From Oryzias latipes (taxonomy: Eukaryota; Chordata; Actinopteri; Beloniformes; Adrianichthyidae): a stretch of 64,000 bases of DNA. Below the pieces are notes generated by a model that did no database searches, was not told the origin of the DNA, and saw only the letters and a program-made list of their open reading frames with translations. The stretch covers positions 18,421,354 to 18,485,353 of the forward strand of contig NC_019876.2 in assembly GCF_002234675.1 (NCBI RefSeq), read 5' to 3'. Position 1 is the first letter of the stretch, and each line of letters opens with the position of its first letter. The position numbers were made by a program, and so were the translations under genes. Shown here in pieces: positions 22,434 through 33,200 of this stretch.

Positions 22434-24669
22434 AACTGGTGTCCCTGAACGAGAACCCTCTACCATCAACCAGCTATCTGCCTGCGACACCCAGCATGGT
22501 TCCCTCCTCCTCCTACATTCCCAGCTCAGAGGCACAGCCAGGTTAGCCAAGAGAGCAAGAAAAACATGTTGACATAAAGTTTAATTCCGTTATTCTTTGT
22601 AACTTGCACCTTCCCCACAGCAAATGCTGGTGGGTCCAATCGAGACCCGCTGCAGGCTGCCCGCCAGCCTGAAGAGTCAGCAGCTGTGGTTGTGGGTGCG
22701 ACCGCTAATTTGCAGAGTCAGTACAAGCAGAGGACACCCATGTACAACGCAGGCACCACCGTGAACCCTGCAACCCCAGCATCCCCCAGCACACCGGCCT
22801 CCACCCCAGCAAGCAACGGAGCCCCTGCCATCGCCAGCCAGCCGGAGACCCCCACACAGCCTCCCAGCACGCCACAGACCCCAACCCCGACAGCAGCCCC
22901 CACGCCAGCACAATCCCAGCCCAAGAAGAACCTTTCGCTTACGGTAGGCTGGCAAACAGTTTGACAGTAACGAGGACTTTGTTCTTGTTTGATATGCCTT
23001 TTTTTATGTCATAATCATATGCTTCGATTAAGCAAAAATTACTACTGTGGTAATATAACCCACAATGTGATGTCCACGCCAGGTTGTATAAGGTTAAAAT
23101 ACTTGATGTACCAATCCAACACTACGTCAGGACTCCAGTATCAGTGCTGTTGATGTCCCGTTTGTGATCCACAGAGGGACCAGATGTATGCGGCCCAGGA
23201 AATGTTCAAGACAGCAAACAAGGTCACCAGACCAGAGAAAGCGCTCATCCTCGGCTTCATGGCCGGATCCAGAGGCGAGTGACCAAAAAGAAAACTGCTC
23301 TATTTTATATCTAATGCTACGTTCACAAAACGCATGTGATGTGCTGAATACTGCTAATGCGTTCAAGAACCAGGGCTCCGCGTGGGTGGTGCATGAACCC
23401 ACAGTCGGAAGAGTCTTGGTGTGAAACGTTGAAGCGGTGCAAAGTGCTCCAGGCTTTTTGGCTGAATCCAAATTCTCCCTCTATCCCTACAGTTTCCCCC
23501 CACCCCTCCAATTGTCGGGGCCTTTAGCAGGGTGGGGCTGTCCGAAACATTTTTTTTAAGGGCTAACCCTCGTGGTGGAGGGATGCCGAGTCCTCCGCCA
23601 TGAGGGCGTTGCGCTGTGCTGCAGAGGGGAAACGCTTTTCTTCTCAGGGTGTTCTTTGAAGCACAGAAGTTTACATTAAAATGTAAAGAGACGTTTTGAT
23701 TTACCATGACCTTTTTAAAGTTAGAAAACTAATGTTTTTATGGATTTCCGAGCACAAGCACTTCCGTGTTAACATTGCTGCCCAGCGACTATTGATGATG
23801 TCAACGAGTGGGACTAAATAAAAATACAAAGACAGTATTTTTCCAAAACTCTCTGTTTTGAGAGCTTAATTTAGGGGTCGGGTAAATCTGGGTTCTTTAG
23901 GAGCCTTTTTTTTTCCATTTGCTATGATCGTTAATCTTTCAAACATTTTTTGTGGCAATGCTTGATGTCCATTTTTTTTCTGAAACTGTGCAAAATGTAA
24001 TTTTAATATTTTCTTTACTGTAAAAATCATAAAAATTGAAATCAAACATTTTTTATGGTTTATAATGAAGATCTAACAAGTAGACAAAATAAAAAATGAT
24101 AAACCAAAAAACGAAGTTAAAAAGATGTAAAAAAGAAAAAAAGTCTTAAAAACCAGCTGAAGATCCACTAAACTAAATACAAAATTCCAAGGATTTAGTC
24201 CAACGTTCATCACACTTACATGGTCTAAGTTTTGATTTGTTTGTTTAAAACCAAAAAAGTTTAAGCTAAAAACTTTTTTGAAACTTTGATGTTAAATTTT
24301 GAATGAAAACCTCAGTAGTGGGGGTGGGGTCGTTGGAATTCCTACTTCAGACTGATGTCTGCATCTTTTTTTTTTTTTTTTTTTTAACTGCGACTGTTTT
24401 TGCCCTTTTGTGTTTTGGAACAAAACTTTCTAAGTAAAAAGCAAAAAGTTTGGATTTTAACCCCCGCCTGTGTGCATCCTGCAGAGAACCCGTGCCCGGA
24501 GCAGGGAGACATCATCCAGATCAAGTTGAGCGAGCACACGGAGGTTTTGCCCAAAGCCGACGGCACCGGCAGCACCACCATGCTGGTGGACACCGTCTTC
24601 GAAATGAACTATTCTACAGGACAGTGGACACGACTCAAAAAATACAAACCCATCACCAATACCTCATGA
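18702..24669 (+). CDS. nelfa: Negative elongation factor A (NELF-A)
   Basis: NELF-A is a subunit of the NELF complex, which with DSIF holds RNA polymerase II at promoter-proximal pauses. Coding exons: 18702-18911, 20205-20376, 21399-21560, 21676-21765, 21872-21999, 22081-22150, 22228-22316, 22433-22541, 22621-22943, 23175-23274, 24485-24669. They total 1,638 bp, or 545 aa, against about 528 in human. All junctions keep frame. The N-terminus MASMKDSDTGLWLHNKLGS and the helical HDAg-like region (exons 1-3, NELF-C binding) are highly conserved. A basic RRRKTL stretch ends exon 6, exon 9 is a Pro/Thr/Ala-rich linker, and exons 10-11 encode the conserved C-terminus from QEMFKTANKVTRPEKAL to KKYKP. 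Intron 10 uses a GC donor. Exon 8 is preceded by a 33-T tract. The ATG has a good context (CAAGATGG). Introns 1 and 2 carry TTAA-family repeats. Confidence 0.97.
19815..20003 (+). repeat. TTAA-family dispersed repeat, copy 4 (partial), in nelfa intron 1
   Basis: CAGACCCGCCCACAATTTAGA, then AAGACCACTTGGAATCC and AAAAGATGATTGGACTTGGACT match the right half of the copy at 4497-5049. The left half is missing and the end has lost TTAA. Confidence 0.55.
20818..21148 (+). repeat. TTAA-family dispersed repeat, copy 5, in nelfa intron 2
   Basis: Termini AGACTCACTCTGATGA and TGATCAGAGTGGGTCCT are inverted repeats. Target sites have decayed to GTAA and GAAA. Internal TTGTTCTTGTGGCATTT and GGGTCACAAGCTCCCTGCT match other copies. 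Internally deleted. Confidence 0.65.
22397..22429 (+). repeat. 33-T homopolymer serving as polypyrimidine tract of nelfa exon 8
   Basis: An uninterrupted T run ends two bases before the AG acceptor at 22431-22432. It must be the polypyrimidine tract of this intron. Its length is likely variable between individuals and is prone to sequencing error. Confidence 0.9.
23311..23490. repeat. GCTACGTTCACA-type repeat, copy 1
   Basis: Shares TGCTACGTTCACA and ACAGTCGGAAGAGTCTTGGTGTGAAACGTT-like sequence with 62093-62285 (there ACAGTTGGAAGAGTC...). A dispersed repeat, probably DNA-transposon derived, in nelfa intron 10. Ends not defined. Confidence 0.4.
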
Positions 24670-25126
24670 GACCTCAAATATGTTCAAGAAAACAAATCCC
24701 ACATTTCCTGGACAACAAAACCTGTTTACACAGCATTCACACACGTTTGGGTCAGTTCAAGAGATGGGAGGGTGTCTGTCAAGGAGAGAACGTTCCTCCA
24801 TTTGACAAAAAGCAGGACACTGAAGTTTTTAGTTTTTATTCACTTATACATTTCTGTTTTTAAGTTTTCTGAATGTTCCCCCAGTCAGAAGAGGTGGTGG
24901 AGTTCCTCGTAAACAGCCAGCACCGTTCACACGTGTGCCAAGGTACGGACACGCTCAGTGCTGCTTCAGGCCAGAGGAAAGGCTGCACAAAAAAAGACTT
25001 TTGCAGCCATCTCTGTTATCCTCTCTGCCAAAATAGAAGATCTACTGTCATTAGATGTCACTGCAAAAACTGTGGACGCATTACAGTAAACATGAATCAT
25101 TTTTCATTATTCAAAAGAAGGGACGA

Positions 25127-25190
25127 AATAAAGTGATGGAATATTCCAGGGGGGGAAGTAGTTATTTTTTTTTAACCATCATTTAATAAA
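25127..25190 (+). terminator. nelfa polyadenylation signals
   Basis: AATAAA occurs at 25127-25132 and again at 25185-25190, about 460 and 520 nt beyond the nelfa stop, giving a 3' UTR of roughly 0.5 kb. No earlier canonical signal was seen in the 3' region. Confidence 0.55.
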
Positions 25191-25199
25191 ATTACTTTT

Positions 25200-26132
25200 T
25201 TTCTTTTTTTAAAGTAGGGTATAAAGTTGTATTTAACTCAGGTTTTTCGTACTTCCTTTGGGAGTTTCTTTACAGTTTCCTAAAAAAAAAAGCAGCTAGT
25301 TCAATCCCCGTGATTTCTTTCTTCATCAAACCTCAACACAGGCGGTTGGTTTTATGCCTTAGTTTGATCAGATTCCTGTTAAGTGTATTTATTTTGTTTG
25401 ACTGTTGACTAATATAACCATGGAGTACAGCACTGGTCATGTGTGGATTAAACTCACTTTATCAACATTTAGGTTTAATAACATCTGCAGCTTTTAGCTT
25501 ATTGTAAACAGCTTGTAGAAGTGTTGCATCAAGAATATTCAGATTACATTTTGCTCAAATAATCTGCGGTTGAAATAAGAAAGCACAAACACCAAAAATT
25601 GTCTGACTTTTGGTTTATCTAAACAAGTTGCAACATAAAACAAGTGCCACAGCAGGTGAATGGTCTTCATAGGTGTGTCAAAGTACATTGCTAAAGTCTT
25701 TTTGATTTAACGGTTTTGCCTGTTCTTGCACAGCACACGCAGCTTTTGTTTCCTTTGGCGCATCAGACGGCTTTCTCGCTTCAAATACTTCAGTGGGTTC
25801 CAGTTTTCTTGATCCGTGAACAAAGTGCGACTTCACATTCAACAGTCTTCTGATTCGGTAAAGCTCTCCAACACAAAAGGCAGCTTTTTTGTATGAAACT
25901 CAGGTGAAAGCAGAGAAAATGTCCAGCACAAAGCAGTGAGTGCAAAGTAGGTAGTAATGTAAAGTACAGCCGGGTAAAACCTTGTCTTTTGTATTGATGG
26001 CAATGCTGTGCATATAGCTGTTCTTTTAAAACGGAAGCATTTGCTGGAATGATTTCGTCAGTACAAAAACCTCTTGGTCGTAGGGGCGTTCATTGCACAG
26101 TCCTCAATCACGACAGTGTTGGTCCCGTTGTT
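25200..26132 (-). other. faah2: 3' UTR of faah2 and convergent gap with nelfa
   Basis: Sequence beyond the faah2 stop codon on the minus strand, with no other coding frame recognised. Candidate signals on that strand are ATTAAA near 25476 and AATAAA near 25390. Either would leave only about 200-300 bp between the 3' ends of faah2 and nelfa, which point at each other. Confidence 0.45.
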
Positions 26133-27146
26133 TTAGTTTGCTCCGGGGGGCCTCCAGCCTCCGAATGTCTTCTCCAGGTACACCGCTACAGCCAGGGTCA
26201 AATGGTCCTGCATCTTACCTCCAACAACCTGCACCCCCAAGGGCAGACCTTCCTCGCCCAAACCCAGAGGACACTGGGTAACCGGCAGCCCGAGGATGTT
26301 CAATATACCTAGAATGTAGAGGGGTGAAGAAAATCCTCAGTAAACCGTCATGGTTGAAAACATTAACAGCTGTAACTGACAGAATATTCTCAGAAAGTTA
26401 GTTTAACTTCAAATTTTTTGGCATAGATGGGTCTTTATACCGCAACAACACAAAAATTGGATCAAAAATCTAAGACTTTAGATAAAAGACTGGATAAAAA
26501 AATCCTTAGAACTGACAAAATTGCAGAATTTTTTTTTTTTTTGAAGCACATGATGCTGCTTTTATTTGTATTGAGAAACAGCAGGGGTGACTAACAGGTG
26601 TGGGCAAATCTGGTAATCACACCTGCAACCAGTTATATTGAAGAAATGGAGAACATAAATGATGTTTTTCAAATCTGAAGGACTTCCTGTAGAAATGTAG
26701 GAAACATATTTGTGTCTATTGAAGACAACTGGGGGGTATTCCAGGAAGCATGTTTAAACTAGCCTGACTTTAAGCCTGAACTCTGGCTGAAATCCGCCTG
26801 AACTTGCTTACTCTGGGTATGTCGGTTCCAAAAGACCGGGTATGAGTTGGCGTAATTGCGCTCGACTTTGTAACCCTGGGTTAATGCTCGTGCACGCAAG
26901 GTACATAAAGACATTCTCAATAGATCGCAGATTTCCGGAGTCACCATGGAAACGCGTGGAGAACCAAAGAGAGCGCAATACTTTAGTGAGACGGAGTCTG
27001 AGATTTTAATGACGGCGTATGCAGATTATACGTCCATCAAAAAAGTAACACGGCTGCATCATCAGAAGAGTTTCTGCTTGTAGTAGAAGAACAGACAAAG
27101 TAAACGCACAAGTTTCTGATATTATTTCCAGTTTCCTTGTGACGCA

Positions 27147-27237
<91 letters not shown>

Positions 27238-30200
27238 CTTAAATGAAATACTTCTATTGGTAACAAGTAATTGAGTTAAATTTAATCAACCTAATTTCTT
27301 ACGTCTATAAAACTCAATAATTGTTTCTACAACTCAAATTTATGTATTTGTCCAACTAAATGTCATATTACTCCAATTCAATTAATATTTTTTCCATCTT
27401 AATTAATTATATTTCTTGATCTCTCATATGTCTAAGTATGAGCCGGCAGATATACTCATTTTTATAAAAATAAAAAGGACGGGGGGAAAAATGCACGTTG
27501 CGCTCAAATTCATTAAAGAATTATCCGTCTTTGTCATCATCCTAATAATCGGTAGGGCTGCTATATAAACTCATCATCCTCTCCTTCACTCTCACTCATG
27601 GTGCAGAGACATAAGCACAGTAGGACAAGATAACTCAGCAAAACATGGCAAAACACAGTAAAACAACTAAAAAAATTTAGTCAAAAAGCCACACTTAAAC
27701 CAAAATCCGTCCAGACAGGCAAAGGAAATGGTATCCCACAATCCCTTGCGGTGCCGATCTAACAGCAGCACAAAAGTTACATCTACTTAATTGAATTAAT
27801 TTGGATGAAAGTAAATAACTGTCTGATAAATACGTGTTATTTTTAAACTGACTTAACAAACAAATAATTTATCTTAACTGAAGCAAATAACTAAGTTAGA
27901 TCAAAGTGAAAAAGTTGAATTTTCCATCATCCATATGTGGTCTTATCACCCTCTCATGGTGGAAAAAGTATTGTCTGAGCTTCTTCATCCACTAAATCAT
28001 CTTCAAATGGACACGCCATGCTGCTTCACCTCTCTGTAAACAAACTAACCTTCAACTAAACCTGCTCCCGACCAGGTTATGTTCAGAGCATGAGTTGCTA
28101 TGGCAACTTGACCTACCCTGAAACATACCTCAATTTCTGGAACCGAAGACTGAGGTTATCAACTTCCTTAGCCTCAAACTTACCGTGGGAGCTAGCATAA
28201 CCTGCTTCCTGGAATACCCCCCTGGTTACAGTGTTTTTATCCAAAGAGTGCCATCAAATATTAAAATACCAATCATTTAGTCCATTTTGAGTTGTGTGTA
28301 AATTTGTCAGGTTGACTTTTCTTCCGCTTTTTGTGTTCCAGAACAAACACAAACAATATCAGGAATGAGTATCAAAACATTTGCAACTGGAATAGTTTCC
28401 TGAGACACGAGTTTCATCATCTGAAAGAATAGCAAGAGTGCCATGACTGCAGCTCCAGCTTTGTTACTGCAGATCTAATAAAAACAGGTCTGCCAACAGA
28501 GGACTGCTTCACCAGTGTAGGCGAAGTCAAAGGGCCTGAAGAGAGGGTGGTGGTGTTTGGGTGCCACTCTGGGGTGAGAGGGGTACAAAAGGATCCCGTC
28601 CGTGCCCAGCATCTCATCTAGGTCCTTCTGCAGCTTCTCCTTTTTTGGGACAATGAAGGCTGCAGGTTGGGATATTGGGATCATCTCGATCAGACCCAAC
28701 ACTGAGGACGTAAAAAAAACAAAAAACACCGTAAGAAGCTGATTTACAGAGAGATCCAACACCACTCACTGAGGTGCAAAGAGTCGTTATGTGGCCATTC
28801 ATGCTTTCTCTTACAGATAGCAGCCATTGTGTGGTCCGACTTTCCCACCATCCTTTTAAGCAACTCCCAGAGAGGCCATGCTGGACGTCCGGGCTCCCCC
28901 ATCAGCTCAGCAAACCTTATGGGAGGCTACAAATGAAAACTGCTTAGGCTCACAAAAACTAATGAAATTAATTAAAAAATGCCAATTTTTTGATATTTTT
29001 GTGACTCATCTTTAAATTCCTAAAAAATGCATGAAACAAAACAAAACAGATTTAGACTAGACCCTAATGCGGAGGAGAATGTAAAGATCCTGGAGAGTTT
29101 GTACTGACCACACAGTGAAGCAGATTGTTCTACAGGAAAAGACTGAAGTACTGAGCTGGAATCTCAGAAAAAGCAGTTGGTTTGTGGACGGCAGTTATTT
29201 GGCTGCAACCAAAACCAACCAAATAGGAATGTGCAAAGAGGTCAAGGAATTTGAATTCTAGTTAAGCATTACATTCGATGCTGATGTTTAACAAAGCAAT
29301 GATTTCACAGGTAGAATTAGGCTGTTTTTAATCAATGAAACACTAATTAGAGGTGTAATGACAGATGAAACCAAAAACTGCCTAAACTCTAAATGCAACA
29401 GTTGCATTCTTCACAATGAAGGGTTAAATCAGATAAGTGAAAAAAGGAAAAAAAGGCGTGTGTGCGTCTTTGTGGTGCACAGTGTTCTGGCAGATAAACG
29501 GATTAGTGGAGTGTTTCTGGGCAGCACACTACAATAGGTCCTGTAACTAAGACCTGCAGTGAAACCGTCTTCGACACAAACTCTGCTTTCCTGCAGGCTC
29601 AGTCCTGCTACTTTTGACTTGCTGTGTTTAGTTTGTTGAAGAAAAAAAGGTTGTAATTTAGCTTAGTTTGTAATTGATTCAGCCTCTGTGCGTCAGAGAT
29701 GTTTTATTTCTGAAATATTATCTTAAAGGGCCTATACAATAATAAAAGAAAATCAACTTTTTGAGCTTTTAGGTGTATTGTAATCCTGATTCTTATCAAC
29801 AAACAACTCCAAAGCGGTATTTTGGTCAATTCATGCATTTCTGAGTAACCCACGAAAATGAGCAGGTTCTCTCATTCATACGTATATGAAAGTAAGAACA
29901 GCTCCTTCCAAGAAGAGTCTGCGCTGCCAGCACCGCCCCCAGGCTAACACACACACACTTTCTCCACGGAGCTGGTGGTGATCGGCTAAACACTTTTGTA
30001 AGGCTCCATAATATGCACATCCATCTTTGCAAAAGTTTGGATGTTTGTTTCGTTGACCAAATGCAGACACGCTGCCGAGGCTGGCTCTAGGTTGACGTCA
30101 TGAAATGGGCGGCATCCACAAGGAGTGGAAGGCGGTGCTTCAGAGATCCAGTCGTGTTACTTGCAGGTAGGAAAATGAGCTGCAAAAATAACTAACATTT

Positions 30201-33200
30201 ATTTTCGCATAACTAATATTTCATTAAAAAGTCATGCTCTAGTCTGTCTAAGGTAATATATTATTATATTATCACATATATAGACATTGTTTATTCTGAA
30301 AGGCTTAAGAAAAGCATGATATAGGCCCTTTAAGATTTGCTCCTGCCTTGAACCCCAGCGGGAGAGAGTGTAAATAAAGAGATGATTATCAGCAGAAGAT
30401 TACTTCTTTGCCTACAGTCTCACCCACTACTTAGAGGCGAATTTCCGATGAACTACTGCCTGGTCTAACCCTAACCCTGCTTTGCACAAACTTTGTCCTA
30501 CAAAACAACCTTTTTTATGAGATTTTTTTTTTGCCTAAAAATGCCACAACCATCACTAACCCATAAGAACCCAGAGCTATTTCTTCTTAAAAATAAAATT
30601 AGGTGTGTTTTACCACAAACCAAGTGGACCACAGAATCCATTTCTGGTCTTTTTCTGTTCCACTGATGTCACCATAGGTTTTTATGGGTTATAAGACCAC
30701 TGGGAACGCTTTAAAAATAGATCAAAAGAAGACAGGGACTTTGATGAAAAACAGCCAGAGATATTTCATCAAGACTTCCTAAAATGAGTCAGCTATAAAC
30801 AAAATAAAATAAAATGAGATGCGTCAACTGAAAAGCATAGCAATTTTTAGTTGGTTTAAAAAAAAATTCTGAAAACCCATACTGCTTGAAATAAATGTAA
30901 AAATGTGTGTGTCATCTGGACCTACTTTGCCCTCTTTATCAGGAAGACCCATGTATTTGTCCCAGATCTGGAAGCTATAGCGAAGTTCAGGTAAACACAC
31001 TGTTTGGACTTGGACTCCTAGGTCGCATTCCAGACGCTCTGCCACCTGCCAAAGAGCAGATAAGGAGTTTGAAAGCTTCAAAAAGAAACCTGTGCCTCAT
31101 TTGAAGTTAGGGTTCTTCAGGAAAGGTGATCCGACAGACTTTTTACCTTTCTCTGAATGTCCATAAGCTCTTTGCTGACAGGATGTGTGAACACAGAGCC
31201 GCCATCGTGGGGGATGGTGAAGAACCGCAGTTTCTTTAGGTCCACCTTTGTGTTTAAAGACAACCTGAGTGAACATGTGAAAGAAGACACTGCAGATTAG
31301 ACACTTAAACATAAAAGCCTCAACATCGACAGTTTTTCAGGGTGTGTCCTACAAGGGACCAATATCCAAAACATCAAAATTAAAAGCTCAAAATTTTAAA
31401 ATGTAGCAAAAAAAAACTGACATCAAATCTGGAAAAGGCAAAACAATTTCCCAGTATAGAGTTACTATGAGTTCCGTTTAAGCTGAGTCACTAATAAAGT
31501 GATGTTTAAAGAAGCTTTCTAACAGGAGCTAGGGACTTACATGCTGACGTTGGGTCCTGCCATAATCTTCAGCATCGGCAGAAGGTCTTCAGCATAGCGG
31601 CACATTGGACCAGAGCTGAGGTACTCTGACCATCTGCCAGAGGTTGGGGGGTACTGGTTCTCACAGGACACAACACCTACAAATGCAAGGTGTTACTAAG
31701 GAGACGACTGCTAAGAAGGTACGCTGATAAATGGTTATGACATAGATTGATGGGAAAACAATGTAAGAAGCAAGTGTTTACATGGAAAAGGTTGTTTTAA
31801 TGAGCCTGCATTCATCCAACCACATTTCAATGAGTTGCTGTGTCTCATCGTCATGGTTGCTACTTTCCTACTCTGTTTACATCCCATAATGGCCAGCTAC
31901 GGTGGCCGTTTTGTTCCGCTCCAAGCTGAGGAAACTCGGAGTAAACTGAAGCTCAGTCCGATTGGAAACTAACAAAGACCACCTCGAAAGATGGGTCCAA
32001 GAGCCCCAGAGTCCACTTGGGTGCATTCAGACAGAAAATTTGTTGTGGACTACCGCAGGGAATGCACTTTGAGCGGACCAAATGGCTCCAGTCTGAATAC
32101 ACCCTTAATGTTATGGCTACTTCAAGCTAAAACTCAAATAATCCTGTGAAATTTTATGTATGTACGTTTATTGTCTTTCCTTTAATTAAAACAGTAGCTC
32201 TGAGATTGAAAGAAATAGCTAAAAATAAAGAAGAATTTTTAAATTCAAAATGTGGCTTTCAGCTACATTTTAAAACATGCAGACATTTGCTTCAAACAGT
32301 ATTAGGCGGTTTTTGAATTGAAAATCTAACCTAGAAGCTGTAGGGCCATTAAAGGTATTAAAGTTTCAACCATTACTCATAAATCGCCTGTTCAAAGCTT
32401 TGGCTTCATTAAGCTGTGGTCTGACAATGAATGAAATTCTTCTGGACTTGCAGGGAAAGCCTTGGTTTCCAGATTCATGGGGAAGAAGGACCTGCTGATT
32501 CACCAGTTGGCTCTTGGAACACACATCACATTTAAAAAACACCTAAAACCTTCCAGATTCATCTAGGAAGGTAAAATCAATTACATTTCATGCAAAAAAT
32601 GTATTTGTGGATGCTAAGAGGTGAACGGGTCACTCTGGTTTTGCACTTCACTAAAGCTGAAGGCAAACAAAATTATTATCCTTACTTAAGTTTTCAAGTG
32701 CATGCTGAATGCCTTATTAGCTAAAATGCAGAACAAAGCCAAAAATCTTGAAAATAAACTACAGTCAGGACCACAAGTATTTGGACAGAGACACATTCTT
32801 TCTAATTTAGTTTCTGTACATTACCACAGTGAACTTTAAATAAAAACAACTCAGATGCCATTGAAGTGCAGACTTTCAGCTTTTATTCCATGGGTTGAAC
32901 AAAAAGATTGAATAAAAATGAGAAAAACTAAAGCATTTTTTAAACACAATCCCTTCATTTCATGGGCTGGTAAGTTATTGGACAATTGACTTCCATGCTA
33001 TTGCATGGACAGGTGTCGGCAATTCCCTTGTTATGTCATTATGAGTGAAGCAGATAAAAGGCCTGGAGTTGATTAGAGGACTTTTGCATTTTGCATTTTG
33101 AAGATTTTGCTGTGAACAGACAACATGCGGTCAAAAGAGCTCTGCATGCAGGTGAAAGGAGCCATCATTAAGCCGAGAAAACAGAAAAAAAAACATGCCA

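Larger units (their letters stand above)
26732..28221 (+). mobile_element. PIF/Harbinger-type element with CTG target duplication, in faah2 intron 10
   Basis: Inverted termini GGGGGTATTCCAGGAAGC and GCTTCCTGGAATACCCCC are flanked by CTG on both sides (26729-26731 and 28222-28224). A frame from ATG 26946 (METRGEPKRAQYFSETES, then EILMTAYADY) resembles the Myb/SANT-like DNA-binding protein encoded by Harbinger elements, but it stops at about 27080. The interior holds an 84-bp TA microsatellite and AT-rich filler with inverted blocks. No transposase frame remains. Confidence 0.72.

Noticed and set aside
22677-22955. Gly/Cys-rich minus-strand frames of about 70-90 codons
   Set aside because: They are shadows of nelfa exon 9, whose plus-strand Pro/Thr-rich frame fits the family.
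30464-30477. Telomere-like CTAACCCTAACCC
   Set aside because: Only two units, inside a TTAA-family repeat copy; no array.
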